Part shown: in pieces, positions 1-4,897 of the stretch
Numbering within the stretch: position 1 is the stretch's first letter
How the letters are laid out: every line of letters starts with the position of its first letter
NCBI GenBank assembly: GCA_017521875.1
Contig: JAFXBH010000314.1
Location: forward strand, 1-7,160
Length of the DNA: 7,160 bases
Reading direction: 5' to 3'
From: Oscillospiraceae bacterium
GTDB lineage: Bacteria; Bacillota; Clostridia; Oscillospirales; Oscillospiraceae
Notes under the pieces: generated by a model
What the model saw: only the letters and a program-made list of their open reading frames with translations
What the model was told of the DNA's origin: nothing
Database searches by the model: none
Translations under genes and position numbers: made by a program

Positions 1-223
1 CCCGAACAGCATCATACACAGAATTTAACTTTTTGATTTCGTTATCTACAATAATTCCAATATCCGACAACGGTACATTGGCGGGCGAACACAGTTCGCC
101 CCTACGGTCTGACCAGAAGATTTTCTCTCTGTTCGCGGTGCAGAACGTAATGAAATATGCCCCGGGTGTGGAATAATCATAGTCTTCTATGCGAATATGT
201 TTGCGTTTGGGAATGTTGTTCAT
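1..223 (-). CDS. REP-associated tyrosine transposase (RAYT, IS200-like Y1_Tnp family), N-terminal part
   Basis: The open frame starts at ATG 223 and continues off the left edge, so only the first 74 residues are visible. The beginning RKHIRIEDYDYSTPGAYFIT, followed by FCTANREKIFW, is the characteristic first strand of RAYT/IS200-like HUH transposases, which are single-strand nucleases that act on REP hairpins. The HUH motif and the catalytic tyrosine would lie outside the window, so activity cannot be judged. A possible ribosome binding site (AGGCGGTG) lies 8 nt before the ATG, inside the end of the upstream gene, whose stop is only 3 nt away; the two are probably co-transcribed. Residues R40-P47 are encoded by a GTAG-hairpin repeat, replacing what is normally a variable loop. 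The family call is by motif only and is confident; whether the full gene is intact is unknown. Confidence 0.85.
   Translation of the reverse strand, partial: MNNIPKRKHIRIEDYDYSTPGAYFITFCTANREKIFWSDRRGELCSPANVPLSDIGIIVDNEIKKLNSVYDAVR
83..105 (-). repeat. REP-like palindrome (GTAG plus hairpin) inside the RAYT frame
   Basis: On the minus strand the sequence reads GTAG followed directly by GGGCGAAC-TGT-GTTCGCCC, a perfect 8-bp hairpin with a 3-nt loop. A GTAG tetranucleotide just 5' of a hairpin is the arrangement recognised by RAYT enzymes in E. coli REPs. Here the element is read in frame as residues R40 to P47 of the transposase (RRGELCSP). Similar GTAGGGGCG palindromes are, from general knowledge, common in clostridial genomes; copy number in this genome cannot be seen from the window. 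Confidence 0.7.
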
Positions 224-226
224 AAC

Positions 227-565
227 TTATACACCGCCTGTAAATGCTACGGTTAATATGCTGGAGACAAGATAAAGTAAAGTGGTAATTATGGGCCATA
301 CGAATACCCAAATCCATTTTCTTCCCATCGTGTTTCTAGCTTCTTGCTCTTTTCTTTCTGCTAGAAATATAGGAAGGCAGATAACAAAAGATATTATGCC
401 AATAGGGTTAATCATCCAACCGTAGATCAGAGTGTTTCCAATGCTAAAAAACAAATTGGAATCATAATAGCAAGTAATTGCAAAACAAACGGTTGATGCT
501 ACACAGAAAAAGCAAAAAATACCATTCAAAATTGATGTAATTTTTAATGCCTTTAAAGTTTTCAT
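227..565 (-). CDS. small three-helix membrane protein of unknown function
   Basis: This encodes 112 residues. Three hydrophobic segments are visible, at about 11-32, 40-69 and 83-109, with a charged cytosolic-looking loop (AERKEQEARNTMGRK, 69-83) between the second and third. The pattern of YGWMINP in the middle and WPIITTLLYL near the end, finishing in AFTGGV, looks like a family of short hypothetical Firmicutes membrane proteins, but I know no function for it. The start is well supported: AAAGGGGTG lies 6 nt before the ATG, and a near-consensus sigma-A promoter sits at 585-613. The gene is visibly more AT-rich than the fumarase and MATE genes in the window. It is followed after 3 nt by the RAYT gene. 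Confidence 0.75.
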   Translation of the reverse strand: MKTLKALKITSILNGIFCFFCVASTVCFAITCYYDSNLFFSIGNTLIYGWMINPIGIISFVICLPIFLAERKEQEARNTMGRKWIWVFVWPIITTLLYLVSSILTVAFTGGV

Positions 566-584
566 AATATCACCCCTTTATTTC

Positions 585-613
585 ATTATACCACGTCGCA
601 GACTTGGTGTAAA
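585..613 (-). promoter_or_regulatory. sigma-A promoter of the small membrane protein (and RAYT)
   Basis: On the minus strand TTTACA (608-613) and TATAAT (585-590) are separated by 17 nt, with TGG directly before the -10 (extended -10). This is one mismatch from full consensus. It lies 19 nt upstream of the ATG at 565, so the leader is very short. Confidence 0.8.
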
Positions 614-620
614 TTCCTAT

Positions 621-660
621 TATTTGAGCAATGTCGAAAGAATTTGAGCCATTTCGACAA
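621..660. repeat. two 20-nt tandem units containing a TGTCGAAA/TTTCGACA dyad (Spo0A-box-like)
   Basis: Bases 621-640 and 641-660 are imperfect tandem copies (15 of 20 identical, sharing TTTGAGC and a TCGA core). Within them TGTCGAAA (632-639) and TTTCGACA (652-659) form a perfect 8-bp inverted repeat with a 12-nt spacer. TGTCGAA is the consensus core of the Spo0A box of endospore formers, so this could be a paired site. It sits just upstream of the minus-strand promoter at 585-613 and 70 nt upstream of the plus-strand promoter at 730-758. The repeat is directly visible; the regulator is inferred. Confidence 0.5.
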
Positions 661-729
661 ACAACACTGCGTCCTAAGTTGACACAACCAGAGGGCGTGT
701 TTCATAGCGCACTGCAAATAGAATACCAT

Positions 730-758
730 TTGCCTTCGTGTCTATGCTGTGCTATAAT
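730..758 (+). promoter_or_regulatory. sigma-A promoter of the ygjV-like / radical SAM unit
   Basis: TTGCCT (730-735) and TATAAT (753-758) are spaced by 17 nt, with TGC before the -10, giving a TGn extended -10. The -35 matches only four of six positions; the extended -10 compensates. The start codon at 791 follows after about 32 nt. Confidence 0.7.
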
Positions 759-790
759 GCAAGGAACTGAAGATAAAGGGACGGTAATTT

Positions 791-1303
791 ATGGATAGCA
801 ATATCATCATCGGAAATGTATGCACCCTGGCGGCCATGGGTGCCAATGCAGCCAGTTCCACCAGAAAAACGGCAAAGGGAATGCTCCTGCTGCAGAATCT
901 TGCCCAAGCGATTTATTTTGCCAGCGCCATTGTGCTGAAAGGCTATAGCGCAGCGGTGCAAAATGCAGTCAGTATACTTCGGAATTTTGCAGCTGTTCGC
1001 AATATCAAAAGTAAGGCTCTGGAGTGGAGCCTAACCATCGCCGGGCTAGCCCTTGGCGTGATTTTCAATAATCGTGGATTGATTGGATTGCTGCCCGTGA
1101 TCGGTAATCTGCAGTATACGATTGCGATTTTTCGTTTTCAGGACAGAGAACGGCTTCTGAAATTGTCCTTTTTGATCAGCGGCATTTCCTTTTTGATTTT
1201 CAATATTGCAATTTTCAATATTGTAGGTGCCTTGTCGGATTTTATAGTGGCAGTTACCACAGTGGTGGTTTTACTAAAAAGCAAACCGAATCAAGATCAG
1301 TAA
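791..1303 (+). CDS. YgjV-family inner membrane protein
   Basis: This encodes 170 residues, a normal length for the YgjV family (Imp-YgjV), whose function is unknown. The protein is almost wholly hydrophobic, with about six membrane segments near residues 4-20, 31-50, 78-92, 95-113, 123-143 and 144-163. The region NAVSILRNFAAVRN (58-71) between the second and third segments matches the polar, Arg-Asn-containing loop I associate with this family. The tail (KSKPNQDQ) is short and polar. The start at 791 has AAAGGG about 11 nt upstream and a good promoter at 730-758. It is followed after 13 nt by the radical SAM gene and probably shares its transcript. A 15-bp in-frame tandem repeat in the fifth segment (about 1196-1225) encodes IFNIA-IFNIV. 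Membrane location is secure; the family name is moderately so. Confidence 0.7.
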   Translation: MDSNIIIGNVCTLAAMGANAASSTRKTAKGMLLLQNLAQAIYFASAIVLKGYSAAVQNAVSILRNFAAVRNIKSKALEWSLTIAGLALGVIFNNRGLIGLLPVIGNLQYTIAIFRFQDRERLLKLSFLISGISFLIFNIAIFNIVGALSDFIVAVTTVVVLLKSKPNQDQ

Positions 1304-1316
1304 AACAGGTGATGGA

Positions 1317-2186
1317 ATGTATAAAACCGCCAATGATTATTACAAGGAAAAATTCGGATGCAAGGTGTATAAACTGTCTCTGGACGGAGGATTTACCTGC
1401 CCCAACCGGGACGGCAGTATTGCTACCGGCGGATGTATTTTTTGCTCTGCCCTGGGCGGTGGTGAATTTGCTGAACGGGGCGTGGAGATCCGACAACAGT
1501 TGGAACAGGCCAAAAGCAGGGTTGCGGCAAAAATAAAAGACGGCAAATACATCGCCTATTTCCAGTCTTTTACCAATACCTACGGGTCTCTCCACCGATT
1601 GGAAACATTGTTTTTCCAGGCTATTGCCCCGGATGACATTGTGGGTCTGAATATTGCCACCCGTCCCGACTGTCTGCCGGACAGCACCGTAGAACTGTTG
1701 AAGAAACTAAATAAAATCAAGCCGGTTGCGGTGGAACTAGGACTCCAGACCGCCGACGATCAGGTAGCGGACTATATCAACCGAGGTTACAAAACTGCTG
1801 TTTACGCCGATGCGGTGCGCCGCCTGAAAGAAGCAGGCTTGGAGGTAATTACCCATATTATCATCGGCTTGCCTGATGACGATGCTGTGGCTACCGCAAA
1901 ATATGCAGTTTCTTGTGGCACGGATGGCGTGAAATTTCACTTGCTGCACATTCTTCGCAACACCCGCATTGTGGCGGACTATGAAAGTGGAAAAGTAAAA
2001 CCTCTCACGTTGGAGGAATACGCAAAAATACTCAAAGACTGTATTTCTGTCCTGCCTTCTGAGACGGTAGTGCATAGAATCACCGGTGACGGCGCGAAGA
2101 AAGACCTGATTGCGCCTCTTTGGTCGGCAGATAAAAAGAAGACATTGAACTACCTGAATGCATATCTTTCCGAGACGAAAAAGTGA
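1317..2186 (+). CDS. radical SAM protein, YhcC/TIGR01212 family
   Basis: This encodes 289 residues, close to the usual length of about 300. The cluster-binding cysteines are C28, C40 and C43 in the spacing CX11CX2C (TCPNRDG...GGCIFC), which differs from the classic CX3CX2C and is typical of the TIGR01212/YhcC group. Other family marks are YFQSFTNTYG (81-90), ATRPDCL (114-120), ELGLQ (140-144), IIIGLP (181-186), LLHILRNT (209-216) and HRITGD (253-258). The enzyme should bind a [4Fe-4S] cluster and S-adenosylmethionine and make a 5'-deoxyadenosyl radical; its substrate is not known, though the group is related to Elp3-like radical SAM enzymes. The start at 1317 is preceded by AGGTGATGG at 1307-1315. 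It is the second gene of a unit with the YgjV-like gene and is closed by the terminator at 2191-2221. Confidence 0.9.
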   Translation: MYKTANDYYKEKFGCKVYKLSLDGGFTCPNRDGSIATGGCIFCSALGGGEFAERGVEIRQQLEQAKSRVAAKIKDGKYIAYFQSFTNTYGSLHRLETLFFQAIAPDDIVGLNIATRPDCLPDSTVELLKKLNKIKPVAVELGLQTADDQVADYINRGYKTAVYADAVRRLKEAGLEVITHIIIGLPDDDAVATAKYAVSCGTDGVKFHLLHILRNTRIVADYESGKVKPLTLEEYAKILKDCISVLPSETVVHRITGDGAKKDLIAPLWSADKKKTLNYLNAYLSETKK

Positions 2187-2190
2187 AATC

Positions 2191-2221
2191 ATACCCTCGG
2201 TCTGGCCGGGGGTATCCTTTT
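2191..2221 (+). terminator. intrinsic terminator of the ygjV-like / radical SAM unit
   Basis: A 10-bp stem (2191-2200 with 2206-2215, one T-G pair) with a 5-nt TCTGG loop is followed by CCTTTT. It begins 4 nt after the radical SAM stop codon. The U tract is short, so efficiency may be moderate. Confidence 0.75.
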
Positions 2222-2252
2222 CAACAGATGGAGAGACAAGGGAATTGTTATA

Positions 2253-2273
2253 AAAAAGAATTGCATTCTTTTT
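2253..2273. promoter_or_regulatory. perfect dyad overlapping the -35 of the fumarase promoter (possible operator)
   Basis: AAAAAGAAT (2253-2261) and ATTCTTTTT (2265-2273) form a perfect 9-bp inverted repeat around TGC. The -35 hexamer TTGCAT (2261-2266) lies at its centre, so a protein bound here would block RNA polymerase. The symmetry is visible; a regulator is inferred. Confidence 0.45.
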
Positions 2274-2289
2274 CGTAATAGTATACAAT
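2261..2289 (+). promoter_or_regulatory. sigma-A promoter of the fumarase genes
   Basis: TTGCAT (2261-2266) and TACAAT (2284-2289) are spaced by 17 nt. The predicted leader of about 80 nt before ATG 2377 includes a second small palindrome, ATTATT-GG-AATAAT, at 2335-2348. Confidence 0.65.
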
Positions 2290-2376
2290 GCAGATATCAT
2301 CTAGTAGCCACCGTCCATTTTTCTATGAAAAAATATTATTGGAATAATGGCGCTGGTATGCGGATAGGAGGAAAAA

Positions 2377-3216
2377 ATGAGAAATATCAATGCGCAGAGT
2401 ATTACCGATACCGTTCGCAAATTGTGCATCGAGGCCAATTGCCACCTGGGCAAGGATATCAAGGATCGTCTGGATGAGATGTATCATCAGGAAACCTGGC
2501 CTCAGGCGAAGGAAATTTTGGCCCGTATTATTGAAAACTATCAAATCGCTGACGATGCCAATGTACCTGTGTGTCAGGATACCGGCGCTGCCTGCGTGTT
2601 CCTGAAGATCGGTCAGGATGTACATATTGACGGCGATCTAACAGATGCTGTTAACGAGGGTGTCCGTCAGGGTTACGCCGAGGGTTACCTGCGCAAGAGC
2701 GTGGTGAGAGATCCGCTGGACCGTGTCAACACCGGCGACAATACCCCAGCAATGCTCTATACCGAACTGGTACCCGGTGAAAATATTGAGATCACAGTTG
2801 CGCCCAAGGGCTTCGGCAGTGAAAATATGAGCCAAATCAAGATGCTCCGTCCCTCTGACGGTGTGGAAGGCGTTAAGCGTTTCGTCCTGCAGGCCGTGGA
2901 AGAAGCCGGTCCGAACCCCTGTCCTCCCATTGTGGTAGGCGTGGGCATCGGCGGTACTTTTGATAAGGCTGCCTATATGGCAAAAAAAGCCCTGCTGCGG
3001 AATGTGGATGAGTCCAATGAAAATCCCTTCTATGCTGACCTGGAAAAGGAACTGCTGGAGAAGATCAACCAGTTGGGTATCGGCCCTCAGGGTCTGGGTG
3101 GCAAGACAACTGCACTTGCAGTGAACATTGAGACCTATCCTACCCACATTGCCGGTCTTCCTGTGGCGGTTAATATCAACTGCCATGTGACCAGACATAA
3201 GACGGAGGTGCTGTAA
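2377..3216 (+). CDS. fumA: class I fumarate hydratase, alpha subunit (Fe-S hydro-lyase)
   Basis: This encodes 279 residues, the normal size of the alpha subunit of two-subunit class I fumarases. With the beta subunit it interconverts fumarate and L-malate in the cytoplasm using an oxygen-sensitive [4Fe-4S] cluster. The three cluster cysteines are visible: C66 in VCQDTG (65-70), C182 in NPCPP (180-184) and C269 in NCHVTRH (268-274). Other family signatures are NTGDNTPA (118-125), APKGFGSEN (142-150) and [10 protein letters not shown] (236-245). The start is fixed by AGGAGG at 2366-2371, 5 nt before the ATG. The beta subunit gene follows with a single intervening base. The close relative L-tartrate dehydratase (TtdA) cannot be excluded from motifs alone, but no tartrate genes are nearby and fumarase is much the more common role in Clostridia. 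Confidence 0.92.
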   Translation: MRNINAQSITDTVRKLCIEANCHLGKDIKDRLDEMYHQETWPQAKEILARIIENYQIADDANVPVCQDTGAACVFLKIGQDVHIDGDLTDAVNEGVRQGYAEGYLRKSVVRDPLDRVNTGDNTPAMLYTELVPGENIEITVAPKGFGSENMSQIKMLRPSDGVEGVKRFVLQAVEEAGPNPCPPIVVGVGIGGTFDKAAYMAKKALLRNVDESNENPFYADLEKELLEKINQLGIGPQGLGGKTTALAVNIETYPTHIAGLPVAVNINCHVTRHKTEVL

Positions 3217-3217
3217 T

Positions 3218-3784
3218 ATGGCTGAAATCAAAATTCAAACCCCTCTGACCAGAGAAAAGGTAAAAACCCTTCGGGCAGGCGACAGTTGCCTGATCTCCGG
3301 TGTGATCTATACTGCCCGTGATGCTGCCCATAAGCGTCTTTGCGAACTTCTGGATGCAGGTAAGGAACTGCCTATGGATATTGCTGACAGCATTATCTAC
3401 TTTGTAGGTCCGACTCCCGCAAAGCCCGGCCAGGCCATCGGTTCTGCCGGCCCGACCACTTCCTACCGTATGGATGCCTATAGCCCTGCGCTGATTGCCC
3501 AGGGTCAGACCGGTATGATCGGCAAAGGCAAGCGCGGTCCGGAAGTAATCGCCGCTATGAAGGAACACGGCGCTATCTACTTTGGTGCGATTGGCGGTTG
3601 CGGCGCTTTGCTGAGCAAATGCATCAAGAAAGCAGAAATCATTGCTTATGAAGATTTGGGTGCAGAGGCGATCCGCCGTCTGGAAGTGGAAGACTTCCCT
3701 GTGATCGTCATTATTGACAGCGAAGGCAATAACCTGTACGAAACAGGAAAAGCCGCCTTCCTTGCCCAGGAAAACGGAAAATAA
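3218..3784 (+). CDS. fumB: class I fumarate hydratase, beta subunit (Fe-S hydro-lyase)
   Basis: This encodes 188 residues, typical for the beta (C-terminal) subunit that completes the fumarase active site. Visible family motifs are RDAAHKR (34-40), YFVGPTPAKPGQ (61-72), GSAGPTTSYRMD (75-86), MIGKGKRG (100-107) and the glycine-rich AIGGCGALL (124-132) followed by the EDLGAEA segment (145-151). The substrate carboxylates are expected to be bound by the GSAGPTTSYRMD segment. The ATG at 3218 lies one base after the alpha stop, with GGAGGTG at 3204-3210 inside the end of the alpha gene, so the two are translated in close succession from one message. The symbol follows common use for the beta partner of a split enzyme and does not mean the E. 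coli FumB isozyme. The unit ends at the strong terminator at 3792-3826. Confidence 0.92.
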   Translation: MAEIKIQTPLTREKVKTLRAGDSCLISGVIYTARDAAHKRLCELLDAGKELPMDIADSIIYFVGPTPAKPGQAIGSAGPTTSYRMDAYSPALIAQGQTGMIGKGKRGPEVIAAMKEHGAIYFGAIGGCGALLSKCIKKAEIIAYEDLGAEAIRRLEVEDFPVIVIIDSEGNNLYETGKAAFLAQENGK

Positions 3785-3791
3785 CAATTAT

Positions 3792-3826
3792 ACCGCCCTG
3801 CCAAACGGCAGGGCGGTTGTCATTTT
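3792..3826 (+). terminator. strong intrinsic terminator of the fumarase unit
   Basis: A perfect 11-bp GC-rich stem (ACCGCCCTGCC at 3792-3802 with its complement at 3807-3817) around an AAAC loop is followed by TGTCATTTT. It begins 7 nt after the beta subunit stop. Confidence 0.9.
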
Positions 3827-3885
3827 AAAACAGAAACGGAAAAGACCTGACCGAACCAAAGAATTCAATGTACACACAGAAAGAT

Positions 3886-3917
3886 GGGGACTGCAAAGCA
3901 GTCCCCTTATTTTCTTT
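3886..3917. terminator. hairpin between convergent genes, probably bidirectional terminator
   Basis: A perfect 9-bp stem (GGGGACTGC at 3886-3894 and GCAGTCCCC at 3898-3906) has a 3-nt loop. Read on the plus strand it is followed by TTATTTTCTTT, a good U tract that backs up the fumarase terminator. Read on the minus strand it lies 9 nt past the DUF11 gene stop and is followed by ATCTTTCTG, a weaker tail. The T-rich plus-side tail overlaps the end of the DUF11 gene. Confidence 0.75.
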
Positions 3918-4770
3918 AGATAGTGCCGGTGACCACCAATGTGGCGATGCCGGGTGTTACCGTATATTCGCCGGTAACAGGATCTTGGGTGTAGGTGGCG
4001 GCGGGTACAACGATCTGTCCGGGAACTGTGGTAAACAGACCGGTGGCTTCGTTGTAGTTATACTGAACGCCCTGGGTCCAGGCGGTGCCCTCGAAGGTGA
4101 CTGCCAAAGAGGTGAGAATCGGGTCAAACAGGTCAGTAATCGCCGCATTATCGGTAGCAACAACGGCCTCGTTGCCGGAATTCTGAATCACAAAGGTGTA
4201 GGTTACCCGGTCATTATCCACTACCTGGGTGGGGGTGATGGATTTGGAAATGGTCAGCAACGGGGCGGTTGCGGCATCTACTGTCTCGGTTGCGGTAGCA
4301 GGAGCGCTGAGACCGTCTCCGGTGACGGTAACCGTATTGTTGATAACGCCTTCAGTGGTGGGGTCGGCATAATTATTGACCCGGGCCTGATATACCAGAA
4401 CAGCATCGCTGTTTCCGGGAATACTGATGCCGCTGACCACCAGGGGTGGCCCTGCGGTAACAGCAGGTGTTGCCTGGGGGACGCCATCCACAAACAATAT
4501 GACAGAGTTGCTCTCGTAGGTCAGAGGATAGACAGTCGTACCGTTAAAATCATATCCGCCCAGATCATCGGTCACCGTCAGATTGTTCAATGTGGCATTT
4601 CCGGTGTTCCGCAGCGTCACCACATAGGTTACCAGCGCACCGGGGGTGTAAGCACCTTCTACGGCAGTTTTTGTGACTTCCAGCACATCCAGAATTTCAC
4701 CGTATGCGATGTTGGAATTAGTGGAATTGCCGTTATAGGTCAGAGTTGCCTGGTTAGAAAAAATAGCCAT
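3916..4770 (-). CDS. DUF11-repeat (conserved repeat domain, TIGR01451-like) protein without signal peptide
   Basis: This encodes 284 residues. Two DUF11-type beta-sandwich repeats are visible: about 28-165, starting VTKTAVEGAYTPGALVTYVV followed by TLRNTGNATLNNLTVTD (52-68), and about 171-284, starting LTISKSITPTQVVDNDRVTY followed by FVIQNSGNEA (193-202). The N-terminal NQATLTYNG (6-14) is a recurrent opening in clostridial proteins of this type. There is no signal peptide, membrane segment, LPXTG motif or S-layer domain. The protein has no cysteine or histidine, only two lysines (K34, K176), and is acidic and rich in Thr, Val and Asn, like surface-exposed beta-repeat proteins. AAGGAG lies 7 nt before the ATG. 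It is monocistronic: the MATE terminator lies upstream and a convergent hairpin downstream. Function is unknown; a spore- or cell-surface role is only a guess. Confidence 0.82.
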   Translation of the reverse strand: MAIFSNQATLTYNGNSTNSNIAYGEILDVLEVTKTAVEGAYTPGALVTYVVTLRNTGNATLNNLTVTDDLGGYDFNGTTVYPLTYESNSVILFVDGVPQATPAVTAGPPLVVSGISIPGNSDAVLVYQARVNNYADPTTEGVINNTVTVTGDGLSAPATATETVDAATAPLLTISKSITPTQVVDNDRVTYTFVIQNSGNEAVVATDNAAITDLFDPILTSLAVTFEGTAWTQGVQYNYNEATGLFTTVPGQIVVPAATYTQDPVTGEYTVTPGIATLVVTGTI

Positions 4771-4796
4771 AATTTAACTCCTTAAATTGGGTTTCC

Positions 4797-4808
4797 GGAA
4801 TGCATTCC
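4797..4808. promoter_or_regulatory. 12-bp perfect palindrome in the leader of the DUF11 gene
   Basis: GGAATGCATTCC is fully self-complementary and lies 27 nt before the DUF11 start codon, just ahead of the ribosome binding site. It could be an operator or a small leader hairpin. Only the symmetry is seen. Confidence 0.3.
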
Positions 4809-4816
4809 CGGTGTGC

Positions 4817-4857
4817 TATCCTATGCCTGTCGGGTATGCTTTGACACATTCCGACAG
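4817..4857 (-). promoter_or_regulatory. candidate promoter region of the DUF11 gene with an inverted repeat
   Basis: No good sigma-A promoter is visible before this gene. On the minus strand CATAGGATA (4817-4825) fits the -10 pattern CATAnnnTA of the mother-cell sporulation factor sigma-K, but I see no matching -35 at the expected distance. Just upstream, CTGTCGG and CCGACAG (4827-4833 and 4851-4857) form a 7-bp inverted repeat with a 17-nt spacer. Treat this as a weak candidate. Confidence 0.25.
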
Positions 4858-4864
4858 AAACAGA

Positions 4865-4890
4865 AATCCTCCCGGAGCACCGGGAGGATT
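4865..4890 (-). terminator. intrinsic terminator of the mscS-terB-MATE unit
   Basis: A perfect 11-bp stem (4865-4875 with 4880-4890) and a 4-nt loop begin 7 nt after the MATE stop codon. On the minus strand the stem is followed by TCTGTTTCTG, a fair U-rich tail. Confidence 0.85.
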
Positions 4891-4897
4891 GGGGAGT

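Noticed and set aside
679..707. TTGACA at 679-684 as a second plus-strand promoter for the YgjV-like gene
   Set aside because: The -35 is perfect but nothing near TATAAT lies 16-18 nt downstream (TTCATA/TCATAG only). The extended -10 promoter at 730-758 is better.
1309..1536. Plus-strand frame beginning at ATG 1309/1312 overlapping the radical SAM start
   Set aside because: It is out of frame with the radical SAM gene, has no recognisable domain, and overlaps a gene with full catalytic motifs.
2191..2376. Possible riboswitch or small RNA upstream of the fumarase genes
   Set aside because: Apart from the terminator, promoter and two short palindromes I see no conserved riboswitch core or extended structure in the leader of about 80 nt.
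3868..4785. 305-residue plus-strand open frame opposite the DUF11 gene
   Set aside because: Its translation is rich in Gly, Cys and His with no recognisable domain and no ribosome binding site, and the minus strand carries a clear DUF11 protein with AAGGAG. It is an antisense shadow kept open by codon bias.
4841..4846. Plus-strand TTGACA upstream of the MATE terminator
   Set aside because: No -10 follows at the right distance and no plus-strand gene lies downstream.
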